The notes: generated from the letters alone by a model not told the origin. A DNA stretch of 64,000 bases from Pseudooceanicola batsensis HTCC2597 (GCF_000152725.1 NZ_CH724131.1:523846-587845), one strand, 5' to 3'; shown: positions 17,179-26,387, counted from the first letter of the stretch. Numbers and translations: made by a program.

Positions 17179-19038
17179 TCAGGCGACGGTCGAGGGCTCT
17201 GCCGCCTCGAGCTTTTCCTGCGCCGCCATCCACAGCGCCTCGGCCCGTTCGGTGGCCTCGCGCACCTCGGCGTACTTGCGGTTCCAGACCTCGAGTTCGC
17301 CCACCTTGTCGTCCGCATAGAGGGCGGGGTCTGCCAGCTTGCGCGACAGCTTGTCCGCCATCTCCTGCAGCTTGTCGATCCGCGCCTCGCATTTGCGCAC
17401 CTCGGCCCGCAGGGCGAGAATGTCCTCGCGCGAGGCGCGTTTCGGTTTCTCTTTTTTCTCAGATGCTTTTGAACCGCTGTTCGTGCTCAGCAACAGGTCC
17501 CTGTAGGTTTCGAGATCGCCCTCGAACGATGCCACGCGACCGTCCTTGACCAGCCACAACCGGTCCGCCACGAGGCTGAGCAGGTGCATGTCGTGGCTCA
17601 CCAGGACCACGGCGCCCGAATAGGCGGTCAGCGCCTCGACCAGCGCCTCGCGGCTTTCGATGTCGAGGTGGTTGGTCGGTTCGTCGAGGATCAGCAGATG
17701 CGGCGCGTCGAGGGTCGCCAGCAACAGCGTCAGCCGCGCCTTCTGGCCGCCGGAAAGCCGCCCGACCTCGGTCTCGGCCTGGTCCGCGCCCAGCCCGAAC
17801 CCCGCGAGGCGCGCGCGCAGCCTGGCCGGCGCCTCGTCCGGCCGCTCGCGGCGCAGGTGTTCTATGGGCGTTTCGTCGAGATGCAGCTCGTCCACCTGGT
17901 GCTGCGCGAAGAAGCCGACGCGCAGCTTGGAGGCCCGGGTCATCTTTCCGTCCATGAGCGACAGGCGCTCGGACAGGAGCTTGGCCAGGGTCGATTTGCC
18001 TTCGCCGTTGCGCCCGAGCAGCGCGATCCGGTCGTCCTGGTCGATCCGCAGGTCGAGCCGCGACAGGACCGGGCGTTCGGAGTAGCCGACCGCGCCCCCT
18101 TCGATCCGGATGATCGGCGGCGACAGTTCCTCGGGCGAGGGGAAGGAGAAGGCGCGCAGGGCGGCCTCCTGCGGCAGGGTGATCGGCTTCATCCGCGCCA
18201 GCGCCTTGAGGCGCGACTGCGCCTGCCGGGCCTTGTCGGCCTTGTAGCGGAAGCGGTCCACGTAGGATTGCAGATGCGCGCGCCGGGCATCCTGTTTCCT
18301 GGCCTCTGCCTCGGCCACGGCGAGACGGGCGGCCCGGGTTTCCGCGAAGGTGTCATAGGGCCCTTTGTACAGCGTAAGCTTGCGGTCCTCGAGATGCAGG
18401 ATCGACCCGACGGCGCGGTTCAGAAGCCCGCGGTCATGGCTGATGATCAGCACGGTGTGGGGGTATCTCTGAAGATAGCTTTCCAGCCACAGCGCGCCCT
18501 CGAGGTCGAGATAGTTGGTCGGTTCGTCCAGCAGCAGCAGGTCGGGCTGCGAGAACAGCACCCCGGCCAGCGCGACGCGCATCCGCCAGCCGCCCGAGAA
18601 GGCGGAACAGGGCATCTGCTGCTCCTCTTCGGTAAAGCCCAGCCCCTTGAGGATCGTCGCCGCGCGGCCCTCGGCCGACCACGCATCGATGTCGGCCAGC
18701 CGTGTCTGCACCTCGGCGATGCGGGCCGGGTCGCTCGCCGTCTCGGCCTCGGCCATCAGCGCCGCGCGCTCGGTATCCGCCGCCAGCACCGTGTCGAGCA
18801 GCGAGACCTCGTTCCCCGGCACCTCCTGCGCCACGCCGCCGATGCGCGCCCTTTCGGGCAGGCCGATGGCGCCGGCGTCCAGCGTCAGCTCGCCGCGGAT
18901 CAGGCGGAACAGCGTCGTCTTGCCCGCGCCGTTGCGCCCGACGATGCCGACCTTGTGGCCCTCGGGAATGGTGGCCGAGGCGTCTTCGATCAGCGGGCGG
19001 CCGGCGATCGAGAATGAGAGGTTTTCAATGCGCAACAT
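17179..19038 (-). CDS. ABC-F family ATPase (Uup/EttA type)
   Basis: Cytoplasmic tandem ATPase acting on ribosomes (619 aa) with no membrane domain. The first nucleotide-binding domain has Walker A GRNGAGKTT (about 37), signature FSGGWRMRV and Walker B LLLLDEPTNYLD. The second has GRNGEGKST (about 345), LSGGQKARLTL and LLILDEPTNHLD. The interdomain linker is Lys/Arg-rich, and the C-terminal about 90 residues form a coiled coil (ILALRAEVRKCEARIDKLQ), like Uup/YheS proteins. Start ATG 19038 (MLRIENLSFSI) fits the domain. Divergent from ndk. Confidence 0.92.
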   Translation of the reverse strand: MLRIENLSFSIAGRPLIEDASATIPEGHKVGIVGRNGAGKTTLFRLIRGELTLDAGAIGLPERARIGGVAQEVPGNEVSLLDTVLAADTERAALMAEAETASDPARIAEVQTRLADIDAWSAEGRAATILKGLGFTEEEQQMPCSAFSGGWRMRVALAGVLFSQPDLLLLDEPTNYLDLEGALWLESYLQRYPHTVLIISHDRGLLNRAVGSILHLEDRKLTLYKGPYDTFAETRAARLAVAEAEARKQDARRAHLQSYVDRFRYKADKARQAQSRLKALARMKPITLPQEAALRAFSFPSPEELSPPIIRIEGGAVGYSERPVLSRLDLRIDQDDRIALLGRNGEGKSTLAKLLSERLSLMDGKMTRASKLRVGFFAQHQVDELHLDETPIEHLRRERPDEAPARLRARLAGFGLGADQAETEVGRLSGGQKARLTLLLATLDAPHLLILDEPTNHLDIESREALVEALTAYSGAVVLVSHDMHLLSLVADRLWLVKDGRVASFEGDLETYRDLLLSTNSGSKASEKKEKPKRASREDILALRAEVRKCEARIDKLQEMADKLSRKLADPALYADDKVGELEVWNRKYAEVREATERAEALWMAAQEKLEAAEPSTVA

Positions 19039-19187
19039 GACGGGCCGCATAACAGAGCCCGGCGCACGGGGCCAGAGGCGGCGCGGCGCGGGACGGGGTG
19101 ATGGCTTTTCAAACCGCGACCCGCATGCTACGCGGGCGCCGATTGATCCACAGGAGCTGCGGCTCCGCCCTGACAAGAGAGACGAGA

Positions 19188-19610
19188 ATGGCCACCGAAC
19201 GCACCCTTTCCATCATCAAGCCCGACGCCACCCGCCGCAACCTGACCGGCAAGATCAATGCCAAGTTCGAGGAGGCGGGGCTGCGCATCGTCGCGCAGAA
19301 GCGCATCAAGCTGTCGAAGGAGCAGGCCGGGGTCTTCTACGAGGTGCACAAGGAACGCCCCTTCTACGACGAGCTGTGCGAATTCATGGCCTCCGAGCCG
19401 GTCGTGGTGCAGGTGCTGGAAGGCGAAGGCGCCATCGCGAAGAACCGCGAGGTGATGGGCGCGACCAACCCCGCCGACGCCGCGCCGGGCACCATCCGTG
19501 CCGAATTCGCCGAATCCGTGGGCGAGAACTCGGTCCATGGCTCCGACGCGCCGGAAACCGCCGCGCAGGAGATCGCCTATTTCTTCTCGGGGCTCGAACT
19601 GGTCGGCTGA
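19188..19610 (+). CDS. ndk: Nucleoside diphosphate kinase
   Basis: Transfers the gamma phosphate from ATP to NDPs through a phospho-His. 140 aa, family length. Visible are the opening [15 protein letters not shown], the nucleotide-binding [14 protein letters not shown] and the active-site [17 protein letters not shown], whose His carries the phosphate. ATG 19188 preceded by AGAGACGAGA. A strong terminator follows. Confidence 0.97.
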   Translation: MATERTLSIIKPDATRRNLTGKINAKFEEAGLRIVAQKRIKLSKEQAGVFYEVHKERPFYDELCEFMASEPVVVQVLEGEGAIAKNREVMGATNPADAAPGTIRAEFAESVGENSVHGSDAPETAAQEIAYFFSGLELVG

Positions 19611-19631
19611 CCGGGTTTCGCCCGTACGTGA

Positions 19632-20021
19632 TCAGGCCGCATCCGAAAGGGTGCGGCCTTTGTCTTTTCCGGCCTTGCCGTGCCGCGTGATATGATCGCG
19701 CATCATCGCGGCGTTCCGGCTGTTCGCCTTCCAGCCCACATCGAAGATGTCGCCGACCAGCGGGACGAGACCGATCGCCCAGTCGATGCCGATATTGCCC
19801 GCCATCCGCGCCAGCCGCCGTTTCGGCAGGCCGATCTGATAGGCCTCGGACAATATGAAGAGCGACGGCGCCACGGCGAGCGTGTCGCCGACGCCGGGGA
19901 CGAGCCCGACGATGCTGTCGAGCCCGACGCGGATCGAGGTGCCGGGCAGGCGGAAGGCGCGGTCCATCACATGGGCGACGCGCTCTGCCCGCTCGACACG
20001 GGAGAGGGGCGTCTCGGTCAT
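19632..20021 (-). CDS. DUF4112 family membrane protein
   Basis: Small membrane protein (129 aa) of the DUF4112 family, function unknown. Two similar halves carry hydrophobic Gly-Val-Gly-Asp hairpins: VGLDSIVGLVPGVGDTLAV (about 35-53) and DWAIGLVPLVGDIFDVGW (about 81-98). This is the hallmark duplicated motif of the family. Its start overlaps the YqaE-like gene as ATGA, so the two are co-translated. The stop lies within the ndk terminator hairpin. Confidence 0.8.
   Translation of the reverse strand: MTETPLSRVERAERVAHVMDRAFRLPGTSIRVGLDSIVGLVPGVGDTLAVAPSLFILSEAYQIGLPKRRLARMAGNIGIDWAIGLVPLVGDIFDVGWKANSRNAAMMRDHITRHGKAGKDKGRTLSDAA
19634..19664. terminator. Bidirectional Rho-independent terminator
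   Basis: GGCCGCATCC-GAAA-GGGTGCGGCC is a perfect 10-bp stem with a GAAA tetraloop, followed on the plus strand by TTTGTCTTTT. It serves ndk and at the same time forms the last codons of the convergent DUF4112 gene. Confidence 0.85.
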
Positions 20022-20191
20022 ACCCGTGCCGGCCCCCGGGTCAGGATGATGTAGACGGCGTGGATGATGCCGGGGATGTAGCCCAGGATCGTCAGCAGGA
20101 GGTTGAGCCAGAAGGCGCCCCCGAGGCCGACCTGCAGAAACACGCCGAGCGGCGGGATGAAGATGGCGGCGAGAATGCGTAGAAGGTCCAT
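20018..20191 (-). CDS. YqaE/Pmp3 family small membrane protein (57 aa)
   Basis: Two-helix membrane peptide of the UPF0057/Pmp3 family, associated in other organisms with membrane potential and salt or cold stress. It opens MDLLRILAAIFIPPLGVFLQ and continues VGLGGAFWLNLLLTILGYIPG, then IIHAVYII, matching the family consensus along its whole length. The stop codon overlaps the DUF4112 start. Spacing and overlap support a two-gene operon. Confidence 0.88.
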   Translation of the reverse strand: MDLLRILAAIFIPPLGVFLQVGLGGAFWLNLLLTILGYIPGIIHAVYIILTRGPARV

Positions 20192-20246
20192 GATCGTTCC
20201 TTTCCGTTGTTGAAAGGATAACCGATCTGGGCTGAGCCGGTTCCAC

Positions 20247-20591
20247 TCATCCGTCGCGCGGTGCCAGCCCGTGATCCCGCAGGAACACCACCAGATCGGG
20301 CGGAAGGTCGCCCGCTGGCGTTCGGGTCGCGGCCGCGCGGATCGCGTCGAACCGCTCTCGCAGCGCCGCCTTCTCTGCGCCCTGACAGTCGTTCCACGGC
20401 CGGCCCTGCAATCCCATCACCAGCGCATAGTAGCCGATGAAATGCGGCCGCGTTCCCGCCGCGATCAGCCGGGTATAGGCCGCATCCGCCCCGAGCGCCC
20501 GCAGCGTCTCGGCGTCGTGAATGCCGGCGCGGGCGAACTGCGCGACCGAGGCCGGGCCGAGATTGCGGATCGAGGAGACCGGGTCCCCCAT
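20247..20591 (-). CDS. TfoX C-terminal domain protein (114 aa)
   Basis: Stand-alone TfoX/Sxy C-terminal domain: ISSIRNLGPASVAQFARAG-like opening (SIRNLGPASVAQFARAGI, residues 7-24) and TLRALGADAAYTRLI, a helix-hairpin-helix-like fold. The N-terminal domain of competence regulator TfoX is missing. The C-terminal half (about 60-114) is more divergent. It starts one base after the TetR stop, so both genes are one transcript. Function unknown; nothing ties it to competence here. Confidence 0.75.
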   Translation of the reverse strand: MGDPVSSIRNLGPASVAQFARAGIHDAETLRALGADAAYTRLIAAGTRPHFIGYYALVMGLQGRPWNDCQGAEKAALRERFDAIRAAATRTPAGDLPPDLVVFLRDHGLAPRDG

Positions 20592-20592
20592 C

Positions 20593-21231
20593 TCAGCGCA
20601 GGCCGTCCAGCCCGTCGAGGATCAGCGTCAGGCCGAAGTCGAAGTCGTCCACCTCGGCCCCCTGTCCCTGCGCCAGCTCCTCGGTGCGGCGGTGCAGGCT
20701 GGGAAAGCGGTCCTTCGGGATCGCCTTCAGCTCGCGCCGGGCCTGGCGAGACAGCTCGCGGGCGCGCGACGGCCGCGTCAGGCGCTGCAGCGTGAACCCG
20801 TAGATGTGGTTGTCGATCGTGTTGCGGGCATGGTCGGCCTGTGCCGGGGAAAAGCCGACGGCCATCAGGCAGCCCAGTGTCGCGTCGAGATAGGCCATCA
20901 TGTTCGGCCCGGGCGGATGCGGCTGCTGGAACTGCTGCGCGGCCCAGGGGTGGCGCATCAACACGCGATGCGCCGATTGCGACCGCGCCCGCATCTCGCC
21001 CTTCCAGTCGAAGTCGGGCGTGGGCAGGGTGATCTCGCCCGCGACGAGGTCGGTGATGCCCGCCAGGATATCCGACTTGTTCGCGATATGATTGTAGAGC
21101 GACATCGCCTCGACACCGAGCGATGCGCCCACCTTTCGCATCGACAGCGCCGCGAGGCCCTGATCGTCGGCCAGCCCGAGCGCCGCCTGCAGGATCCGGT
21201 CCCGGGACAGCGGTCTTCGCGGTTCGGTCAT
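20593..21231 (-). CDS. TetR-family transcriptional regulator
   Basis: 212-aa repressor-type regulator. The N-terminal helix-turn-helix (ILQAALGLADDQGLAALSMR, then VGASLGVEAMSLYNHIANKSD, about residues 12-60) is a textbook TetR head with the SLYNH recognition helix. The C-terminal domain resembles the TetR_C group that binds small hydrophobic ligands. ATG 21231 (MTEPRRPLSR) chosen; ATG 21252 would overlap the putative operator region. An inverted repeat TTAC-GCT-GTAA lies 29 bases upstream, consistent with autoregulation. Confidence 0.88.
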   Translation of the reverse strand: MTEPRRPLSRDRILQAALGLADDQGLAALSMRKVGASLGVEAMSLYNHIANKSDILAGITDLVAGEITLPTPDFDWKGEMRARSQSAHRVLMRHPWAAQQFQQPHPPGPNMMAYLDATLGCLMAVGFSPAQADHARNTIDNHIYGFTLQRLTRPSRARELSRQARRELKAIPKDRFPSLHRRTEELAQGQGAEVDDFDFGLTLILDGLDGLR

Positions 21232-21259
21232 CTTGTCGGCCCCCCGGTCCATTCGGTGC

Positions 21260-21270
21260 TTACGCTGTAA
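21260..21270. promoter_or_regulatory. Candidate TetR operator
   Basis: TTACGCTGTAA is an 11-base inverted repeat (TTAC-N3-GTAA) just upstream of the TetR gene, extended on the right by ACG. TetR regulators with this type of head often bind TTAC-N-GTAA cores, so autoregulation is likely. The target other than the tetR-tfoX-like pair is unknown; the rest of the gap to the Hint gene (to 21575) has no recognisable gene. Confidence 0.5.
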
Positions 21271-21575
21271 ACGATCACACCGGATGTCAAGCGGCGGCGA
21301 ATCGCGGCGCAGCCCGCACCGCGGTCCATTGCGACGGGCCATCCCGGTTTCGGCCACTTTTCGACATATTTCCGAATCGAAATGTGGCCGTTTCGTTCAA
21401 CAAACTGAAACAGTTTCGCGAGAGATTCGTGACTGTCCGTATGAAAACGAACTCGAGACGGAAAAACCCGGAAAATCGCCCCTTTTTCGCCTTGAATCAC
21501 CACGGGCTGCCCAACTCGTGTATATATATCGGCGGGGGCCTTGGAATTGCGAAGACGCGACGAGAGGCGGGTAAG

Positions 21576-22271
21576 ATGACCAACTACGAGGACTTCGGGA
21601 ACGGCACGGTTCAGGCTGGTGCAGCGGCACCGCGGCGGGTCGGCAAGCGTGGCGCGGTGGCATGTTTCAGTGCCGGGACGCGCATCCTGACACCCCAGGG
21701 CCAGCGCGCGGTCGAGACGCTGGTGCCCGGCGACAAGGTGATGACCCGCGACCACGGGCTCCAGACCCTGCGCTGGATCGGATGCCGGCACGTGGCCGCC
21801 GACGAGCTCGCCGAACACGACAGCCTCCGCCCGGTCCGGATCGAGAAGGGCGCGCTCGGCCCGAACATGCCCGACCGCGACCTCCTCGTCTCGCCCGAGC
21901 ATCGCGTCATGGTTGCAGGAAATCACGTCGAAGCCGTGCTCGGCACCGAAGAGGGGCTGGTCTCGGCCAAGGACCTGGTCGGCCGTCCCGGCATCACCGT
22001 CGAGACCATGGAAGAGGTGATCTATTACCACCTTCTCTTCGACGACCACGAACTCGTCCTGAGCGAAGGCGCCTGGACCGAAAGCTTCCTGCCCGGCATC
22101 AGCGCCTTCAACGGCCTCGACGTCGAAGCGGCCGACGAACTGTTCCGCCTGTTCCCGGAACTGCAGTACGTCCCGTCGCCGTTCAAGCCGGCCCGCCCCT
22201 CGATCAACCCCGAGGTGGCCCGCCTCCTGCGCGAGGTGAACGAGAGCCTGACCCCCGTCCTCGGCGCCTGA
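21576..22271 (+). CDS. Hint-domain protein (231 aa)
   Basis: Stand-alone Hint (Hedgehog/intein) domain protein, of a type abundant in Rhodobacteraceae. After a 30-residue leader the domain begins at Cys in VACFSAGTRILTPQGQRAV, followed by LVPGDKVMTRDHGLQTLRWIG and the conserved LLVSPEHRVMV with the block-B His, then VYYHLLFDDHELVLSEG-type sequence (IYYHLLFDDHELVLSEGAW). Inteins use that Cys and His for autoprocessing; here there is no N-extein of any size, so splicing substrate is unclear. Often found at the C-end of large exoproteins; here alone. A terminator follows. Confidence 0.85.
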   Translation: MTNYEDFGNGTVQAGAAAPRRVGKRGAVACFSAGTRILTPQGQRAVETLVPGDKVMTRDHGLQTLRWIGCRHVAADELAEHDSLRPVRIEKGALGPNMPDRDLLVSPEHRVMVAGNHVEAVLGTEEGLVSAKDLVGRPGITVETMEEVIYYHLLFDDHELVLSEGAWTESFLPGISAFNGLDVEAADELFRLFPELQYVPSPFKPARPSINPEVARLLREVNESLTPVLGA

Positions 22272-22344
22272 TTACCGCGCCGCCCGCGCTTTCCAAGAGA
22301 GCTTTTCGCCAAGACGTTTCAACTGGATCTTTTCGAACAAGCAC

Positions 22345-22379
22345 GCCCGGCGCCGGATCTGTTCCGGGCCGGGCTTTTT
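22345..22379 (+). terminator. Rho-independent terminator
   Basis: GCCCGGCGCCGGA and TCCGGGCCGGGC form an imperfect long stem with a short loop, followed by TTTTT. It ends the Hint gene transcript. Confidence 0.75.
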
Positions 22380-22454
22380 CATGTGCCGCGCGTCCGATCG
22401 GCCGCGCGCCGGCAGGACGGCCGGGGCGGGAGCCTCCCCGGCACCACCGTCAGG

Positions 22455-24440
22455 TCAGTACGGCAGCGGGTGCATCGTCCCGTCGGGAAGCATCACGGGC
22501 AGGCGCAGGTTCTCGATGCAGGACGTATCCAGCTCGCCGGTCGGTGCCTCGACAAAGGCCGCGGTGATGTCCCGGGCGCATTGGCTGAACCGGATCGTGC
22601 CATGGCCGGATTCCGGAACCACCACCAGCGTCGCCTGCGTGTAGTCCTGCACCGAGAGGGCGCCCCAGCTCACGGCGGTCTGGGTGTCGAGTTCGCCGTT
22701 CATCGACAGCACCGGCACGTCGGTCTTGCCGACCTCGGTCCAGTTCTCCCGCGGGTGCTTGGGGAACAGTTCGCAGGCGGCGAAGAACGAGGTGAGGCCC
22801 TGCGCCATCGCCTCCTGCATCACCGGCCCCCAGGAGCCATCGGCCGCCATGGTCTCGCGGAATTTCTGCAGCGAGTTCCAGCCATCCGAGAGATCCTCCT
22901 GGCAGGCATAAAGATAGGTCTGAAAGCTACCCTCCACCGTGTCTACCGTCGCCTGGTTGTCGATCCGCACGAGGTCGAAGACGCGGGCCAGGCTGTCCTG
23001 GTCGAGCTGCCGTGCCAGCCCCTCGAGCTCGGCCGCGGTGTCCGGCGCGAAATGGTCTGCGGCCAGTGCGGCCAGACGATCCGCAGAGGGCTCGGCGAAC
23101 CTGAGATCGAGGTAGGCGCGCACCGCCGCGATCCGGTCCGCCGGTTCGGGAAGCGCCTCGATGGCGGCGGCCAGCTTTGCGTCGAACACCTCGGCGAGGC
23201 CGGTGTTGCGCGCGTCGGCATCCAGGTCGCTCTCGAGAAGCTGGGCCGCCCGGGTGACAGTGTCCTCGGCGATGCGGATGTGCTCGGCGGCGGCCAGCAT
23301 GGCATCCACCTGCGCCATCTCCGCGTCGCTCAGCCCCGCCGCGAGGGCGGCGGACCGCACCGTTTCGGCACTGCCGGCGGCGGGTTTCGGCGGCAGTTCT
23401 CCTGCAGCCCATTGATCGACGATCGTGGTCTCGCCCTGTTCCAGCTGCTTGACCATCAGCGGGATGTAGGGCGTCATCGCGGAATAGTCGCCGCGCGGGG
23501 TGACACGGTTGTTGATGATCTCGTAGAGCACGTTGATGTCGACCGGCCCGCTCGCGCCCTCGACCGGCTCGGCATCCAGCGTCTCGAAGAGCTCGAAGGT
23601 CCGGTCGACGATGTCGGGATAGGCCGCGTTGCAGACCGGATCGCGTTCGCAGGGTTCGAGGCTCGTCCGGATGGGATCGCTATGCGACTGCCAGAACGAC
23701 GAATAGAGCGGCAGCCACGGCGGCGCGTTTCCGTCGATGATCGCCGACCGGATGCCCGGCGGGTCCTGCCGGAGGACCTCCATCGCGAGCTTGGTGCCGT
23801 AGGAAATGCCGTAGATGTTGTAGCTGTCGTAGCCGAGCGCGGACATCACCGCCGGCACGTCCATCGCGTTCTGTTCGGTGTTGATGAGCGAATAGTCGAT
23901 GCCCCTGGCGTCCAGTTCCGCCAGGCACCCCTTGATGAAATCCTGCTCCAGGGTCGGCACCGCCGGGCCCGTCTGCGACTGGGCCACGGGACCCAGTTGA
24001 TCGCCCAGGGTGGCATAGCAGTCCATCTCGGGGGCGCTGGTGTCCACACCGCGTTCGTCGATGGCGATGATGTCGCGGCGGGCGCGCAGGTGTTCGAAGA
24101 ACCCGATCGTCCCGGCCACGCGCGACACGGTGCCGTCACCGGGACCGCCGTGCAAATAGATCACCGGGTCCGGTTCCGGCGACAGCGAGTGCGCCTTGTA
24201 GAGGTTGAAGGCGATCGAGATGGTCCTGCCCTCGGGGTCGCCGTGATCGTAGGGCACCTCGACCCGCCCGCAGACGACCGTCCGGCCGTCGATCTCGGTC
24301 GGAGCGACGGGCCGGGTGCAGGGGGTGACGGTGACCGGATAGGCGGGGTCGGCGCCGCCGGCCTTCAGCCGGGCGAAGGCCTCCGGGTCCGGCTCACCGG
24401 TCAGGGCGGCGATCAGGGCAAGGATCTGGTCGGGCGACAT
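22455..24440 (-). CDS. Alpha/beta hydrolase, S33/TAP-like (copy 1)
   Basis: 661-aa hydrolase of the prolyl-aminopeptidase/TAP-like type. Oxyanion-hole YLHGGPGDGT near residue 95, nucleophile GISYGTKLAMEVL near 204, a long helical cap, then a C-terminal TAP-like domain with acid in NGELDTQTA and His in ESGHGTIRFSQCARDI. These fit a Ser-Asp-His triad. Both this protein and its neighbour begin MSPDQI with a mildly hydrophobic N-terminus, not a clear signal peptide. They share order, length and motifs, so they are tandem duplicates that have diverged a good deal. Substrate unknown; family members cleave peptides or esters. Confidence 0.85.
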   Translation of the reverse strand: MSPDQILALIAALTGEPDPEAFARLKAGGADPAYPVTVTPCTRPVAPTEIDGRTVVCGRVEVPYDHGDPEGRTISIAFNLYKAHSLSPEPDPVIYLHGGPGDGTVSRVAGTIGFFEHLRARRDIIAIDERGVDTSAPEMDCYATLGDQLGPVAQSQTGPAVPTLEQDFIKGCLAELDARGIDYSLINTEQNAMDVPAVMSALGYDSYNIYGISYGTKLAMEVLRQDPPGIRSAIIDGNAPPWLPLYSSFWQSHSDPIRTSLEPCERDPVCNAAYPDIVDRTFELFETLDAEPVEGASGPVDINVLYEIINNRVTPRGDYSAMTPYIPLMVKQLEQGETTIVDQWAAGELPPKPAAGSAETVRSAALAAGLSDAEMAQVDAMLAAAEHIRIAEDTVTRAAQLLESDLDADARNTGLAEVFDAKLAAAIEALPEPADRIAAVRAYLDLRFAEPSADRLAALAADHFAPDTAAELEGLARQLDQDSLARVFDLVRIDNQATVDTVEGSFQTYLYACQEDLSDGWNSLQKFRETMAADGSWGPVMQEAMAQGLTSFFAACELFPKHPRENWTEVGKTDVPVLSMNGELDTQTAVSWGALSVQDYTQATLVVVPESGHGTIRFSQCARDITAAFVEAPTGELDTSCIENLRLPVMLPDGTMHPLPY

Positions 24441-24458
24441 GGGGGGCCTCGTCTGTTG

Positions 24459-26387
24459 TCAGTCGGTTTGCGGCGGAAGGTAGAAGTCGGGCTTCAGGCT
24501 TTCGGTGCAGGCGGCGTTGACCGGGGCGGACGGGTTTTCGAGAAAGCCCACGGCGACATCGCGCGCGCATTGCGAGAACTGGATCACCGCGTGCCCGGCC
24601 TCGGGAAAGAGCACCGCCTGACCATGGCTCAGGGTGCGCACCACCATCTCGGCCGCATCCGGATTGGTCTGCGTGTCCTTGGTCCCCGCCATGGCGAGCA
24701 CCGGGATCTCGCTGACGACCGGTTCGTGATAGCCCTCGCGCGGGTGCTTGTCGAAGAGATCGCAGAAGTCGTAGAGCATCAGTGTGCTGTCGCGCACGCC
24801 CGCATCGACTGCCGGAAAGCGGTAGGTCGCGGCCACCGCGTCGTACCCCGCGCGCGAGTTGAAGGGGTAATCCTCCTGACAGGCGATCAGGCCCAGCGTG
24901 AACATCATCCGGGTCTGTGCGGTGAGGTTGGCCGAGTCCATCCGTGCCCGTTCGTAAAAGGCGGCGACGTCCCGGTCGGTCATCGCCGCGAGCAGACCCA
25001 TCAGTCGCGGCCGTTCCGCTTCGGGGATATGGGTGGCAAGGAACGCGCGGATCCGGTCGCGATCGGGTGTCTGACCGACGAAGAGCACGTAGTCGTGCAG
25101 GAACGCCAGCAGCGCGTCGGGCTCCATCGTGGCGGCGACGTCCGACATGGCGGCGTCCAGCAGCGCCTCGGTCCGTGCCGCTCCGGCGGCGGAGAGATCG
25201 TCCGAGAGGGCGGTCAGCAGCTTGGCCGCCGCCGCCTCGTCGCCCCGCAGGCGGTCGGCCTGCATCAGGGCGACTTCGGCCAGCGTCCTGTCGGCCTCAT
25301 CGAGACCCGCGCCATAGGCCGAGAGGATCACCTCGGGCGTCAGGGTGGGATTGAACCCGCCGGTCACCAGTTTCTCCAGGGTCGCGGTCTTGCCCGCCGC
25401 CAGTTCGGTGAAGACCTGTGGCAGATAGGCGGTGAAGGGGCCGGCGCGCTTGTTGCTGAGTTCGAGGATGTCGACGATGAGGCTCGGTTCGAGCGCCTCG
25501 CCCGCCATCGTGAGTGCGGGCTTCTCCGTCAGGCGCTTGCCGGCGGCATGGACGGTCGCTTCCAGATCGGGGTAGGCCGCGGCGCAGTCGGTGTCGGCCA
25601 TGCAGTAGTCGACCACCCAGCCGAGCGCCTGGTCCACGGGCACGCCGTTGGTGTCATAGGCCGGATTGTCGACCCGGCTGATACTGTCGATCACCACCGA
25701 CCGCAGCCCCTCCGGCGCTGCGCGCAGCAGTTCCTGTCCCAGCTTCGTGCCGTAGGAGATGCCGAAGGCGTTGTATTGCGGATAACCGAGCGCGTGCATG
25801 ATCGCGCGCACGTCCTTGGCGCTCTGGGTCGTGTTGTAGGGGGCAAGATCGGTGCCGGCGGCGACCGTCTCGGCAAGGCACTTGGCCAGCGGTTCATCCG
25901 CTCCGAACATCGTCTCTTCATCCGGTTCGGCGAATTTCAGGAAATCCTCGGCAAGTTCGTTGTAGCAGGCGATGGTCCGGTCCGAGATGCCCGAGCCGCG
26001 TTGGTCGAAAAGCACGATGTCGCGCCGGTCGCGCAGGAAATCGAAGATGTCGGCGTTGAAGGGGATATCCTGCACGGTATGGCCGCCGGGCCCGCCGTGG
26101 AGGTAGATCACCGGGTCGGGCGCGGGCGCGGCGGAACGGGACTTGAGGACCGCGAAGGCCAGCGGGATCGTCTCTTCGCTGTCCGTCCCGTGCCTTTCCG
26201 GCACCGCGACACGGCCGCAGATGACGGTCTTGCCCTCGACCTCCAGCGGGCCGATCGGTCGGGGGCAGTTCTCGACCGTCACCGGATAGCGGGCGTCGTG
26301 CCCGCCCTGCGTCAACCGGTCGAAGGCGGGATCCGTGGCTGACGTCAGGAGTGCGACGACGGTCAGGATGATCTGGTCGGGGGACAT
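24459..26387 (-). CDS. Alpha/beta hydrolase, S33/TAP-like (copy 2)
   Basis: 642-aa paralogue of the following gene. YLHGGPGGHT near 97 (oxyanion hole), DQRGSGISD near 130, nucleophile GISYGTKLGQELL near 205, acid in AGTKDTQTN, and His in EAGHAVIQFSQCARDVAVGF. A stop codon lies in frame shortly upstream, with CAGGAG as Shine-Dalgarno, so the start at 26387 is firm and the lack of a classic signal peptide is real. The two genes are 18 bases apart and co-transcribed. Confidence 0.85.
   Translation of the reverse strand: MSPDQIILTVVALLTSATDPAFDRLTQGGHDARYPVTVENCPRPIGPLEVEGKTVICGRVAVPERHGTDSEETIPLAFAVLKSRSAAPAPDPVIYLHGGPGGHTVQDIPFNADIFDFLRDRRDIVLFDQRGSGISDRTIACYNELAEDFLKFAEPDEETMFGADEPLAKCLAETVAAGTDLAPYNTTQSAKDVRAIMHALGYPQYNAFGISYGTKLGQELLRAAPEGLRSVVIDSISRVDNPAYDTNGVPVDQALGWVVDYCMADTDCAAAYPDLEATVHAAGKRLTEKPALTMAGEALEPSLIVDILELSNKRAGPFTAYLPQVFTELAAGKTATLEKLVTGGFNPTLTPEVILSAYGAGLDEADRTLAEVALMQADRLRGDEAAAAKLLTALSDDLSAAGAARTEALLDAAMSDVAATMEPDALLAFLHDYVLFVGQTPDRDRIRAFLATHIPEAERPRLMGLLAAMTDRDVAAFYERARMDSANLTAQTRMMFTLGLIACQEDYPFNSRAGYDAVAATYRFPAVDAGVRDSTLMLYDFCDLFDKHPREGYHEPVVSEIPVLAMAGTKDTQTNPDAAEMVVRTLSHGQAVLFPEAGHAVIQFSQCARDVAVGFLENPSAPVNAACTESLKPDFYLPPQTD

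Noticed and set aside
22383-26342. A 1319-codon plus-strand open frame opposite the two hydrolase genes
   Set aside because: His/Arg/Gly-rich composition typical of a shadow of high-GC genes. The minus strand encodes two clear hydrolases with catalytic motifs.
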